Shown: piece by piece, positions 1 through 12,379 of the stretch | Layout of the letters: every line of letters starts with the position of its first letter | How positions within the stretch are numbered: the stretch's first letter is position 1 | NCBI GenBank assembly: GCA_029964075.1 | Contig: CM057135.1 | Location: 30,927,366-30,991,365, forward strand | Length of the DNA stretch: 64,000 bases | Source: Patiria pectinifera | Lineage: Eukaryota > Echinodermata > Asteroidea > Valvatida > Asterinidae | Direction: 5' to 3' | Notes under the pieces: generated by a model | Database searches by the model: none | The model's input: only the letters and a program-made list of their open reading frames with translations | What the model was told of the DNA's origin: nothing | Made by a program: the position numbers and the translations under genes

Positions 1-44
1 TCAAAACTTTAATGTAAGCGTAATCGATTATTAAAATTGAAATT

Positions 45-278
45 TCAATCGAAAAAAAACCCAAATATAATTCCTCTGTTGATTTTTCGTGGCCGTAAGA
101 TGTATGTAGGATAGACTGGCTCCTTGTGTACCTCCAGACTACGTTGCAAAGGACAATCATTGAGTAGGGTTTCAGACTGCAGAGAGCGCTGATAGTTCTT
201 AAAGGTGTTTCCCATTCTCTTACATAGATATATGGACAAGTAAAGCTTTGCAACTTTAACACAATTTCTGTTTAACAA
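45..278 (-). other. possible terminal exon of an off-window minus-strand gene
   Basis: An open frame on the minus strand reads cleanly for about 50 codons from an ATG near 214 (starting MGNTFKNYQRS) down to about 60, then runs into a T-rich tract and stops. The codon choice looks protein-like and the segment lies next to otherwise AT-rich, frame-poor DNA. I do not recognise the protein. No convincing acceptor site stands out, so this may be the last exon of a gene transcribed from the right, or chance. Low confidence. Confidence 0.2.
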
Positions 279-639
279 TCAAAATAAATATTTTTTTTGA
301 CTTATTTTTGCAAAAATCGCTTGCATAAAATTATGGTTAATGATGTTAAAAACAAGTTGACAGTGACCGATGCATGAAATTTATCACTTGGGTATATCCC
401 TTTAATAATAATAATTGCCACAACTATCAACATGTTTGTTTTAATAATTACATTTTGAAAATTAAAAATAAATCCACACACAAACTAATAATAATACCTC
501 TTTATACGTATCTGCAATCTACCAACACAATTAGGTACTCAAGGCGCTGGAAATTATGTCTATTATTAGAGACAGGTAAATGAAGTACAGTGTACATGAG
601 AAATATGAGACCCACTATGTAGCACCTTTTATATAATGG

Positions 640-850
640 TTTACAAGGTGCTGCGGCGCATTAAGCAGCCACTGCCAGAAACACCGGGGCAAACCCCTTC
701 TCTTAGCGATAAATGTTACTGGGTTCTTTAACGTGCATTACTCAACACACGGGACCTACGGCTTCACGTCCCATCCGAAGGACGAAGCAATAATGGTAAA
801 GTGCCTTGCTCAGGAGCGCAAGCACATATGTTCCCACGGTCAGGAAGAAC
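640..850. repeat. dispersed repeat with an ACGTGC / ACACGGGACC core
   Basis: This stretch is much more GC-rich than its surroundings and contains a block running from about 675 (accggggcaaacccc) through ttctttaacgtgc to acacgggacc and cgtcccatccgaaggacg. I associate this core with a dispersed repeat seen in several marine invertebrate genomes, but I cannot name its class. It has no long open frame. The rest of 1-1380 shows nothing I can assign. Confidence 0.45.
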
Positions 851-1398
851 AAAACAAAGAAATTTAATTTAATTGCATATTACGAACTGTTCCCAATAAT
901 GTCATCAACAGCGGAAAGCTGACTTTTTGAGACCTTCACAGCGGGACAAGCTTAATGGCAGAGTGTTTAATTGACGACGGAGGGGATGATCAATGTGGAG
1001 AAGGGAGCGGGAGGGGGTCATGACTTTTCGGGGGTATTTGGGTGTAAATTGGTACGTTCCCCTGTACGTTCCCCTGGTTTCCCTGCACGGATCCCGGAAT
1101 AGCTCTGTTCCTTCAAGTTTCCCAATTTATAAAATGTATTTTTTGCATCTTTTTTGTGGAGTTTACGTGAGTGTTTATCATATAGTACAGGAATTACTAA
1201 ATAAGCAGCACTGTTTAACAAAATATTAGAGAATTCAAAGCAGTCTTCTGGATGAGGAAGATTAATGCACAACACAACCTTGTGTCTATGTACAAACATC
1301 CACTGAAAATTGCATCATTCGTATTTTTAATCTTTTGATAAACCCTATAATATTATGACACATGAAACTGGACTACTCCTTTAACGCAAAAGAGAACA

Positions 1399-1517
1399 AG
1401 ACCATTAATTATGAAGTGCGCCATCTATTGTTGGAATTAAGTACACGCAACCTAAACAAAATAGACCATTAATTTTGATGTGCGCCATCTAGTGTTGGAA
1501 GCGCTCGCAACCTAAAA
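1399..1517. repeat. tandemly duplicated block upstream of SREBF
   Basis: Two copies of a block of about 57 bp, 64 bp apart (starts at 1399 and 1463), share agaccattaatt, a GCGCCATCTA core, a following gttggaa and a final cgcaacctaaa. They lie about 210-330 bp upstream of the SREBF ATG, where a promoter is expected. An inverted CCAAT box (gattgg, 1595-1600) follows. Whether the block binds a factor is inference. I saw no clear sterol regulatory element here. Confidence 0.5.
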
Positions 1518-1724
1518 ATTGCCTGATGCATCAACAATTTGCATATTGTTGTTAAACACATGACGCAAAATCGTACGATGGTAGCGCGCGATCTGATTGG
1601 TCCGATTCTCGTGGTCTCACTCTGTTTTTCTGGGCAGTTCGCGTTGTGTGATTCATCATGCAATGCAATGTGATTGAAAACTCACGTAGCCAGATATAGA
1701 AAAAGTGTCGAATTAGTTCGCACC

Positions 1725-4700
1725 ATGGCGGATCAGCTGCAACAGTGGCTGTTTTCGTCCGATCCTTTAGGGGATCTGGACCCGAATTTACAGTCTCCAG
1801 GCGGCAGTGATGTTCTTTTGGATGATATTGACGGTATGTAAAAATTTCCACCTTTTTCGTGGCTCGGGTGTTGGGATGGGCGTCAGGAAAGTGTGTGTGT
1901 TTTGTGTTGCTGGTGGAAAAAAATCATTGATTGACATTTTGCAAACCATCATGTGTAGAAACTTTAAGACAAGTGTTTTATTTTATACATTTTGACAGTG
2001 ACATTGTATTGTATACATTTTCTAAGCCGTGATATAGGCCTATCTTTGTTTTGAAATTTTAATATGAAAGCAATTAGAAAATTGGAGGCCTCAAAAGTCA
2101 AGTTCATCTTCATGACTCTTTTTGTTTTCTTTTTGTTTTTTTGTCATGTTTGTCCCTGTTTGTCATGTTTGTAGCAATTGGTAATTTAATGCCTTCCAAT
2201 TTTGCCATTGTTTTTATGAGAAGCTAACTTAGCCTAGTGACTGTGTTTATCCATGATTTATTCAAATAGTTGACAGCTTTTCCAGCCGCCGACAGTTTTT
2301 ACTTACTGTTTTGTAGCCATGATTTTTTTGCAGGTTCGCTGAATATCATGTTAATACGCAATATTAAATGCAGTGTTTCAAATTTCAAATTTCCTGAGCT
2401 GTACAGTCGAGCATGCCGGAAAGAATGTAGTATCCAGACACCACTTCAGTGGTTGTGCACAAAGTCTATGGAAAGTAAACATGGTAAAGAAAATTTAGTT
2501 CCCAACATGAACAAAATTGGAAATGTTTCTCAGTCCCAGATTGATGTCTTTCAACATTTTTGCAATGATTGACTTATTGAAATGAGTGGTGTCCCGTTGC
2601 AACATTCTTTCCGCGCTGCCAATAAAAAACAGATCAGCATCAGTCAATGGTCAACACACTTGAGCTATTAAACATTGGTTTTAAGGGAAAATATGTGACA
2701 AAAGAAACTGATCAAGTGATAACTCAATGTCAAAAATGAGTTTGCAAATTGGTTTTAATTATTCACAGTGTAAACGTGAAATGTTTACTTCGATTTTTAA
2801 GTGCTTCAGTTCAGTCCAGCTTTCCTGGTTAAGGACCAAAAGGAAATTCTCCACAGGCAACAGGGAGGCAACCAAGTACACTCCAAGTTAAGAGAACGGT
2901 TAACAGAACTTTTATTTTGGCAAATAATTCTTAGCAAATTTTTCACTTGTCCTGAAACTTTTTGAAAGATCAACAAATGATAGTTATCAGATATTTCTTT
3001 TGAGATAGTTTTGAGATCTTTTCTTTTCCCCACCCAAGGTTTTATCATTTTATATGGTCTCTCTGAAGTGATAGTGAAAAGTTCACTAACTTGTTGTGAA
3101 AAATTCAGACTTCCAGCTTTTGAGAGATGAGATAAAAGACAAATAACTTGACTTCAGTGTTCCTTGCCAGAAATGTATTGAAATAAGATTTCTTAGGATG
3201 ATGGCAGAAAATAAGTGATAGTTATTCCGGAGTCAAAAATAGAACTTGATCGTGAGGCCTGCAAAAGGGCAAATTCAGTTTTTGTGCATCCTTTTATTAG
3301 ATACTCTCAGCACAACAAAGCAAACCTGCCTGCCTTTTCAAATTTGTATGAGAGCGCTATCGAATAGATACCCAACACTGCAGTCTCACATATCAATGTA
3401 AACAGCCTATGAGGAAATCTATACTGGGGAAGGTGGCAAGTTATTGAATTGTAAACAATGACCCTGGGTCCTGCCATAGAGGACGACGATGAGTTATGAA
3501 ATAAGGGAATATGATCGTGCCAACTCTCAATGCCCTATTGATGAGACGTCCAGGCTTCCAATCAATGTGACATGCGGTGTGCTGACCAGTTCCCTTCAGT
3601 TTGGATGTTTGCCAATGATCTCAAAGGACTTTACTTGAAGGTTGGGGTGCAGTGTTGAGTTTTTAATGCCAACATTTCTTGCAATATTACGGAGCTTTTC
3701 TACGACGTTAGGATTAATCAATTTAACTTTTTCAAATTTTAACCTTTTTTAATCTTACAGATATTTTTTCTTAGGAGACAAAGGACTGTGCACTTTTCAA
3801 AAGGTGACATTTCGGGAGAAGCGGGTATTGATGACTAGTTAGAAAGCCTTGGAGGGTACATTGTTGTCGTCCTTTCAAAGGCTGTTACTTGAGATATCAG
3901 CCCGGATATATCCCTGAAATTCTACCCTATTTTTTACATCCCTATTCATTGCTTTGTTTTTGTTTTCTACAACATGAAGGCAAGATCCACTTAATAATGG
4001 TGTTTCAAGCTCTGTGCAAGTACTTAAGACCCCCGTTCATTCTATGATCCTCACTTCCTCCTGAAATTCACTGGTGCTCGCATCACATCTTGCAGCAGTC
4101 TTGAAAAAACGTTGGACGCTATCTTGATGTGCTTTTTTGATTGATATGCTTTCTTCACAGATGTTATCAAATATGAATGTCCCGATGATTCTCTTCTACT
4201 TGATACCACCTTGGGATCAGCAAATCTCAACGATTCTGGTTTTCTATCACCGGACTCGCACTTTGATATGCTGATGACGTCTCAAGCATCGAGACTGCAA
4301 GATCAGCAACAGCAGCTACAGCAGCAACTTAGTCCAGTACAAGTACCTGCAAGCACAGAGGTACAGCAAATCTCTCCACAGCAGATACAAACGCAGCAGT
4401 CACAGCTCCAGACAGAGCAGGCAGAAAAGGAGCAACTGCAGAACCAACTGCAGCAGCAGCAGCAACAGGCTACCGTGCAGATACAGCAGTTGCTGCAGCA
4501 GCTTCAGAAGCAGGCACAACGCCAAGCCCAGTTGCAAGAGCAACAGAAGCTGCAAGCACAGCAACAACAGATACAAGCCCAACAGCAGATACAAGCCCAG
4601 CAGCAGATACAAGCCCAGCAGCAGATACAAGCCCAGCAGCAGCAGCAGCAGACTGTTCAGTTGCAGCAACAGCAAATACAGCAGCAGCTTTCACCGACTG

Positions 4701-7700
4701 CAACCCCCTTGACTGTTCAGCAGGTGCCCCAGTCATCTCCACTCAACTCTCCCAATGTTCTGAGTACAATTGCAACATCACATGTGCTGACTTCAAGTAA
4801 CATACCGACTGGCAAAACTGTAGTCGCATCACCAACGATTCAGTCACTATCTCTGACTCCACAAGTACTGCAAACTCCATCAAGTCCTCAGCTAACAATC
4901 CAGTCTCCTAAACTAGCTGTGTCTCCAGCCAAACCAGTTCAGCCATTGCCAGTCACTACAAGTTATCAACAGGTAAATATTTCAATGAATTTGTTGCATT
5001 TTACCTGAGTAAAAAAAACGTTGTCAGTTGGCATTCACAGTATGCAAAGTGGTGACCTTGGCCTTGACACTATGAATCCCTAGGGGGTTTTCTGCATATT
5101 TTACTGCAGAGTCCAGTGTTCATTTCATCAGATTGTGCTTGATGTTTCACTTCAAGTTTTTGCAAGGAATGTTTCCATTGTTTTATTGCACGTTGCTGAA
5201 TGTGGGTGGAATCGGCAAGATACTGATCAAATGTTAATGCTTGGGTTAAGTTGAGGTGGACATATGGCCATTTCCCACCACTGCCATAATGCCATTGTTC
5301 CCCTTAAATGTTGGTACATATCGTGTGCTGCACTGACTTTTCTATTAATTTTGCAGATCTGTTCTACCATAGCATTGTTGAATTAATTAAATTGATTATC
5401 TGTTTGGCAGGTTGTCGTTCCGACCCCAATCATCAAGGCTGAACCCACCAAATGCCTACCCGTGGTCTCGGTCACTAGTGCCTCCCTTCACATCAACAAC
5501 GATGGTGCAGTCATCACCAGTATTCCCATGCTGCAGGTTGACAATGACAAGCTGCCTATCAGTAGGCTGACGTCGACCCGGACTGAACAACCACCGCCGA
5601 AGAAAGGAGAGAAAAGGACAGCGCACAATGCCATTGAGAAACGTTATCGATCCAGCATCAATTCCAAGATACAGGAACTCAAACAGATGGTGGTTGGACA
5701 TGACGCTAAGGTTAGTTTCTGCTATCAAAGTTGTCTCTTCACAATTATGAATCATAAGACCTCTCAGTTTGCTGTCTGGATTTGTAGGATTAAGGATTCC
5801 ACCGTCAGAAAACCTTAGGTGACTAGAAATATTTTTGTCAAATCCCAGAAGGTCTCCCTTTCGAAAAATAAAAAAGCTTTAAGGTGATTCCAAACCATTA
5901 CTATTGTCTTGTTTTACGTGCAGATCCAGAAATCTGGCATTCTTCAGAAGGCCATAGACCACATCAAATTCCTGCGCAACACAGTCAACAAGTTGAAACA
6001 AGAGAACATGATACTGAGGGTCCAAGCAGAGAAGGCCAATCCATCACACACACTGCGTAAGTGACTGTCCTCTCAATGCCTGCTAAATTTCCAATTGCAT
6101 TTTGTTTTTCAGGAAATTCACCAGGTGATCCAGTGCATCTTCATTGTTAAAACAAATTCGCTAAATATCAATCTGATTAAGCAAATAGATATGAAATGAA
6201 TTCTGTTGTTGTCTTTATATACAGTGAGTGATTCCATCAAAGTAAAGACTGAACCGATGACACCACCCCCATCTGATACCAGCTCACCCCTGCGTAGCCC
6301 CATCAGCAGCACCTCAGACGTCTGTAGCTCTGACATGTGTGAAGAAGAAGCTATGGAGCAGAACTTCCCTTACAGCGAAGAGGAAGACTTCAAGTCTGAA
6401 CCCTACAGTCCCGGTGGTCTGCTTGACCGCACACGCCTGGCTCTTTGTGTCTTCATGTTCTGTTTCGTGGCTCTGAATCCCCTCGGATTCCTGTTTGACT
6501 CGCCTGGATCTTCTACAAACGTTGCTTTTGACAGACCACAGGGACACGGACGCACCATTCTTGCTGAAGAAGGTATGTTGTATTTAACAAAGTATTGTTT
6601 GTTTTTTCAATTACCGTTTCTATTTGTAACCAAAGTAATTGTAATCATTTTTTTTTTAAATCACTTTAAATTACTTTTTTATTGACAGAGCTAATTGAGC
6701 AGACTTGGTTCCAGTGGCTGTTGTCCTCTTGTCTGGTGTGGTTTGTCAACGCAGCGATAGTCATAGGCTTCTTAGCTGGTGTCTTCATATTCGGGGAACC
6801 AGTCACCAAGTCCCACAGCGATGCATCAACGACGTTCTGGAGACATCGGAAACAGGCGGATTTGGATCTTGCTAGGGTAGGTGACTCACTCTGTTGCTCA
6901 AATTATTCAGTTGCGTCTGGAAAGATAAGTCCTTCCTGGAGAAATGCTTTTTATTCTTTAACAAAAGTTATTTCTTCATTTATACAGGGTGACTTTGCAG
7001 CAGCAGCCAGCCAGCTACGCACCTGCCTGTCAGCTTTAGGCCGGCCTCTACCAACATCTAGACTAGACCTGTTGTCATCTCTCATCTGGAACCTGGTACG
7101 TCATGCTCTGAATCGTCTTCTCATCGGTCGCTGGTTGGCTACTCTTGCTGGCGGGCTGCGTAGGAAGAGAGAAGGAGAAAAGTGTCCTGATGGCAAGACG
7201 TCGTCTCGCAATGGTGCATTGGTCTATCACAAACTACATCAGCTTCATATGGCTGGTGAGTTTCTAGTCAATTTTCATAAATTCAATGCCTAGTTTGTTA
7301 TATTTAAAGATCTATTTCTGCAGAACTCTTTTGGCAGAACTGCTCATTACAAACTGTAACATGTTTATTCCAGGTTACTTGACTGACGGTGACCTGTATG
7401 CCATCAACATGGGTTTGTGTGCCATGAATCTTGCTGAGTGTGCTGGGGATACCATCAGTCCAGCCACATTGACTGAGATCTATGTCACTCAAGCACTGTG
7501 CTTCAGGATCAGACTGGCCAGCAGACTGCAAGTGTTCTCTGTGAGTCAAATTTTGTCGTTTTAAGTTGACCTTAACCCCTGCTGTTTGGCAATCCTCCTC
7601 AATCCTCCAAAATTTTTCAAATTTTCCAAAACTTTAACTATTTCAAATTGTATTCAAGTGTCAGAGACTCACTGCATTCAAATGCATTCATCCTCAATCC

Positions 7701-10700
7701 CATCCCATCTCCTCACTTGTGCTTTGCACTTGTGTTTTAATGAAGGAATCCTTCCAAAAATCATCAGATCATCATCCACTGACTCCTGTGCATTCATCCT
7801 CAATCCTCCAAAATCCTCTTGTGCTTCAATCACTCATTTCACTCATTCCCCTCCAAAATCCTCATGTGCTTCTTTCACCACATCCTCAATCTCTATCTAG
7901 AAATCCAAAAAAAACCGGAGGATTTTGGAGGAGTGAGGTGGGTTAGGGTTAAGAAGTGTTTCACTGATCTAATTGATAACCAAATGGTTGTAAACAAAGT
8001 GCAATTGAAAAGTCGGTGGAGCATTTCCAAAGGATTGGTTGCCAGCATGCATATATCATACCACTATTGTCAAGTTCTATTTGAAGAGAAACTGTACGCA
8101 CCTGCTGTAATTGATTGTCTACATTTTATATTTCCTCAGAGGTATTTCCTGAGTCGTGCCCGTCATATCAGTGCTGGTGGCTCTGAGTTACCATCCCTGC
8201 AGTGGTTGTTCCATCCTATGGGATATCGTTTCTTCCTGTATGGAGCTTGGACCTGTCAACCCAAGGAGAGTCTCTACAGTGTGGCCGGAAATCCAAGTAA
8301 GAACATTTCATGTTAGTTTGCATGCTGGGGTTTTTGCATTGTGAAAGTTTTATGTCAAATTAGGTTTAATACAAAAAAACTGCTGGGAAACAATTGGTCA
8401 TTATAACCTTCAAACCGATATAATGCGACATTTCATCAATTCAGATTAATGTATCTTGACATCAGAAGACTGTGGACATTATTTGTTTCCAATTTTAATA
8501 GATTTAAGTTTTGGTTTCTTCCATTACAGCGGACCCACTCTCCTTTGTCAGCCAGGCCTACAGAGAACATCTTCTAGAGAAGGCTGCCTACTCCTTGGAA
8601 TCTCCAAACTCAAACTCCTCTTCAAGAAACCCAAAAGCTGAAAGGTACCAATTTGTTTTATTTATCATCAGTTCTCTAGGTTCTGTAGCTCTAATCATTC
8701 CAGCAAAGATCCTACAAGCTGAACTGCGCAAGGTTTTTACTTGGTATTGTTTGAATTGAATTCCACAGCGATCCTCAGTGTTCCGAGACACTCCAATACC
8801 TTCAGCTCCTGAGTGAATGTTCTGATTCAGCCAGCACTCCCAAACAAGCCTTTGCCATCGGCTCCAACATGTCAGCTGCTTCAGGTAAATCTCCCAGTCC
8901 AAATCTCAATCAACTTAAGCATTTGAAACATTGCCTTTATACGTTCTTCGTAGTAAAATTGCTTTCAGTTTAAGTTTCTAGACAACTGAAACCTTCAAGA
9001 ACTGTGTCTGAATGAAGAATACAATATTTCCATGTTATGGAATGATGTAAAAAATTAGCCATAAGCTAATTGAAAACTCTTTAAAAATTCAAAGCTATTG
9101 TTTGTGTACAGAGTGTACAAGCTCCGTCATCAAAGAGTAAAGTCAACTTCTTTTTATTCTAATGCATTGTGTTTTCTCTGCCCACCAGGTGCAGACCCAG
9201 TCTCCAAGTGGTGGTGTAACATCGTCTTTGTGGCTGTGTATTGGCTCCTGGGAGATGACGCAGCAGCAGAGAGACTCTACTCTGCATTGGAATGTCTGCC
9301 ACAACAACTACAGAGTGCAGAGTAAGTCAAATGATTCTCATAATTGTAGTGTAATTCACAACGAAGTAACTAAAGTTTGCCACATCAGGATATTTAAGTT
9401 CTGGAATTCTGATGAATTGAAGTCGCATTTTTACAACTTTTTCCCCCAGTAGTTGATCACTCTGAGAAATTTTAGTTGAAGTAATGAGTTTTTTATTTAG
9501 ACCGTCACTCCACAAATGCCTGTTTGGTATAATCTCTTTTTTTTGCAGTTTAATTTTGTCCAGAAAGAGGATTCTTTCTAATGATTTCCTTGTGTTCTTT
9601 GTAGGGATGCTCTTCCCAAGGCCACTCAGCTGGCCTTCAAAGCAAGAAAAGCCTTCCTCAGCCCAGACAGCAACAGAAAGGAGGCCTTTCTGGATGAGTG
9701 TATCTACATCTGCAACAAGTCCAGTGCTCATCTGAAAAGCAGTCTCAACTACTCGGGGCAGCATCGCCATGAGAAAGTCACTCAGGTAAGAAGACATTCT
9801 CACAGCAAATCAACCCAGATTATTGAAATCTTGAAAAAAACAAAATCATTCCCTAAAGAAGCCATATGAAGATGTAGTATTGAGATGCAAGGGGTAGGTA
9901 TGCATGGATGAATGAAGCCGTCAGGATTTGTCTTCAGTAAATGGAGTGGAGTACATCATCCATCGGCATGCTTCTTGCCTCCCTGGTGCATTGTAGTTGC
10001 ATTGCATTTGTCTTGAATATGCAGTGCATCTGCAAAGCAACAGGGCGTCAAGACAAGACAACGAGGACATCAAGAAGAGCAACAGTCAACCAGGAGACGG
10101 TATTTAATGCTTAGTATTACAAAACTGTAAAGCAAAAAAAAACATGTTAGAAATGTTGTTTGTTTTTCTGTCACCAGGCAATGCAAGTCTTGGTCTGTGA
10201 CTGGCTTCTGTCAACTCGTACAGCCGTGTGGCAGAAGCAACAAGGCTCTCCTAACACCCCAGTCACCTCCATCTCACCCCTAGAGCTCTCCTCTTTCCAG
10301 CAAGATCTGTCTTGCATCCGCAAACTCTCCACATCCATCAAGGCTGCCGTGCCCAGGGTGTATGTCTACCAGGCTACCGCTAGGCTGATGGCTGGGGCAC
10401 ATCCTGCCAAGACACAGCAGCTATTGGATAGAAGCTTGAGGAGAAGGGTGACCAATGCATACTCGAACATGAAAGGTGCGTAGTTTTGTAATAAGTTTGT
10501 ACCGATAAGTGTGGCTAATTGTGGCCAGCATTTGTCTCCAGTCTCCTTGGTACGAAAAAAGTTGAAAAGATGTCTAGTCTTGCAACAAGATGCTTTTGAT
10601 TTCCTCCTGGACAGCTATTTATTCTCCTGGGTGGGGAGAGGCAAGTGGGCGTTGAAGTGGCTTGCCAAATTAGAAGTTGACTTGCAGTTGGATTTGAACC

Positions 10701-11102
10701 ACTAACCCTCCAATCATGAGTCCCAAATACTGAATCACTTTCAAAATATAACATTTTCTTTCTGTTTTACAAGTTATTCTTGTGCCTCCTGTACTTGTAA
10801 TTTAATATCAGTTGTATATCATCAGATTTTTGACCTTTTCTTTCCCATTGATTTTTAAAAAAACAGATGATGATGAGGTGACAGTGAGTGATCGTGACCG
10901 AGCCTCAGCCCTCCTGATGGCCTGCAGACATCTCCCCTTCCCTCTCCTCTCCTCCCCTGGTCAGAGAGAACGCATGCTGGCTGAGGCAGCTAGGGCACTG
11001 GAGAAGATTGGTGATCACAGGGGACTACAAGACTGCCAACAGATGTTGAGAAGTCTTCAGAATGGCGGCAACAACTGCAACGCCACTGTGGCTTGCTGTT
11101 AG
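1725..11102 (+). CDS. SREBF: sterol regulatory element binding protein (15 coding exons)
   Basis: Membrane-bound bHLH-zipper transcription factor. In the family it is held in the ER by SCAP, cut in the Golgi by S1P and S2P, and its N-terminus activates lipid and sterol genes. Exons read here: 1725-1833, 4161-4972, 5411-5710, 5924-6056, 6225-6572, 6689-6876, 6988-7255, 7374-7540, 8140-8296, 8530-8644, 8769-8884, 9189-9321, 9605-9785, 10178-10475, 10867-11102; all phases agree, giving 1186 aa (human paralogues about 1,145). Visible in order: acidic N-terminus, glutamine-rich activation region (about residues 95-200), bHLH with the family-specific Tyr (EKRYR, Tyr386), leucine zipper, TM1 (about 522-542, with the NPL motif), lumenal loop with an RxxL site, TM2 (about 577-600) and a long regulatory C-terminus. 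The start is the first ATG after stops, in context caccATGg. One gene rather than the vertebrate pair. The exon 10 acceptor (8530) is the least certain join. Confidence 0.95.
4290..4700 (+). repeat. glutamine-rich (CAG/CAA) tract with an 18-bp tandem repeat in SREBF exon 2
   Basis: Exon 2 of SREBF has a long run of CAG and CAA codons interrupted by Leu, Ile, Thr and Ala. Inside it, 4571-4642 holds four nearly identical 18-bp units encoding IQAQQQ. The reading frame stays open throughout, so the repeat is coding; the antisense Leu- and Ala-rich frames are shadows. Tandem units of this kind usually vary in copy number between individuals; that is inference here. Confidence 0.85.
5612..6050 (+). 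other. SREBF: SREBF bHLH-leucine zipper region (exons 3-4)
   Basis: Exon 3 ends with the basic region and helix 1 ([20 protein letters not shown]); exon 4 carries helix 2 and the start of the zipper. The tyrosine in EKRYR replaces the arginine of most bHLH proteins and lets SREBPs bind the non-palindromic SRE as well as E-boxes (established for the family). This residue is the strongest single reason to call SREBP rather than another bHLH-zip factor. Confidence 0.95.
6409..6780 (+). other. SREBF: SREBF membrane hairpin with S1P and S2P cleavage regions
   Basis: Exon 5 encodes DRTR followed directly by TM1 (LALCVFMF...ALNPL), matching the DRSR-LC region where S2P cuts in vertebrate SREBPs. 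The lumenal loop contains RTIL (6551-6562) in the context GHGRTIL, which fits the RxxL consensus of S1P at the expected place before TM2. Exon 6 encodes the second membrane segment ([19 protein letters not shown]). Two-step proteolytic activation therefore looks intact; actual cleavage is inferred from the family. Confidence 0.88.
7572..7952. mobile_element. MITE-like element with TTAACCC ends (intron of SREBF)
   Basis: Bounded by ttaacccc on the left and gggttagggttaa on the right, so it ends in TTAA plus CCC/GGG. The interior repeats short motifs related to aatcctccaaaat and tcctcaatcc. It lies in the SREBF intron after exon 8. The TTAA target and CCC/GGG termini fit a non-autonomous piggyBac-like element; no transposase frame is present. 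Confidence 0.5.
10555..10745 (-). mobile_element. tRNA-derived SINE fragment (intron of SREBF)
   Basis: Read on the minus strand, the segment begins with a tRNA-like part ending in a B-box-like gtggttcaaatcc (around 10690-10702) and continues into a non-tRNA body. The fragment is diverged and I could not fold a full cloverleaf. It sits in the intron between SREBF exons 14 and 15. Confidence 0.35.
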
Positions 11103-12240
11103 TCCTCTGTGGCAAATGTCAGAGGGTTGATGATCCCTCTTATTGGCAAAGTATAAAACTACCTTGCTTTGCAAATCAGCTAAATACTGACTGTTTCTTG
11201 AGAGTGGAATTTTCAGCCGTAACCTTCCAGCACAAAAATGCTGTGCTGTAGTGTTATTGTGGTACTGTCTGTAACTTTTGAATATTGTAAATACATTTCT
11301 TTTAAATAAATACATTTCTTTTACATAATCCTGTATATATGTTTTGAACAAAAAGACACCGATTAGGATTGAGTGTGCCCAAAACAAAAATATTTATTCC
11401 TCCTCAAATTTACAATGAAAAAAATTGGAAAAGCACCAATTATAAAGTACCAAGTACTATCTAAAGAGAAATTTGTTATCAAGTGAAGGGTTGATTTAGG
11501 GTCTAAACAAATATTATGTATATCAGTATCCATAAATGTATATTCAGTCTGTCTGCCATTTTATTTACAAATTAACCAAATGTATGGTCCTACAAAGATT
11601 TTTATTTGAAAAAAAAAAAAGATGTGTTAAATAGTTATATTTAAGCCATTTTGAAAGACTCTAGACTTCGGTTTATGTTGTGCTTTTGTTCTTGTTCCTA
11701 CACAAAGCAGTGCTTAACAGTAATAATATTTACCTTCGACTTTTTAGATAACACAAAATATCCATTATAATGGTTTAAGTAATTTTCTTTGTTTTGTTTT
11801 TTTAAATTTGAAGCAAGTTGCCTACATGAACACAAATGGCCTGGTGTAATAAATGGGATGAACTTCACAATACATGTATATCCATTTACCTTTAATTGTA
11901 CATAACACTTTGCTGGGAAAATATATTTTCAAAGAAGATTACACATTTTTTTTTAAGTTACTTCTGGTGAACGTATAAATTGCCGCTAAAAAGTTACCTA
12001 GTATATTTCCTATTTACATTAATTTTGAGTTCGTTAATTTCCATCTAAATATATAGAAAAAAAGCTTTTTACAGCTTCCAATGCTATGACAAAATACACA
12101 TACTTGTACAAAAGTGAGTGGTAATAGTCTTTGAATAAATGAAATGTTAACTAAAACCGTTTGTGGACGTGATGTTTTGAAGTTAAACAGATTTGGATAT
12201 GTACTAAACCTCTGAAACTAGCAACTAAAATCGTCGGGCT
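11103..12240 (+). other. SREBF 3' untranslated region and following spacer
   Basis: No coding potential. AATAAA hexamers occur at 11305-11310, 11848-11853 and 12134-12139, so the SREBF transcript could end soon after 11.3 kb or as late as about 12.2 kb. Which signal is used cannot be told from sequence. Confidence 0.45.
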
Positions 12241-12379
12241 TCAAAGGGATTTTGTTTCATATCTGCAGTGCAAACAATAATTTGACAACTGGGCAGAGGG
12301 TTGGGGTTTTTTTGGAGGGGGAGAGAGGTGTGCCATATGAAAGAAATTTCTCAAAACGGGGAAGTTAATCGGAGTAAAA

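Noticed and set aside
1018-1299. 93-codon minus-strand frame near the left end
   Set aside because: No homology recognised, no splice context, and it spans a small local cgttcccctg repeat.
4400-4742. Long minus-strand open frames rich in Leu or Ala/Val
   Set aside because: They are antisense shadows of the CAG-rich SREBF exon; no start context or splice signals support them.
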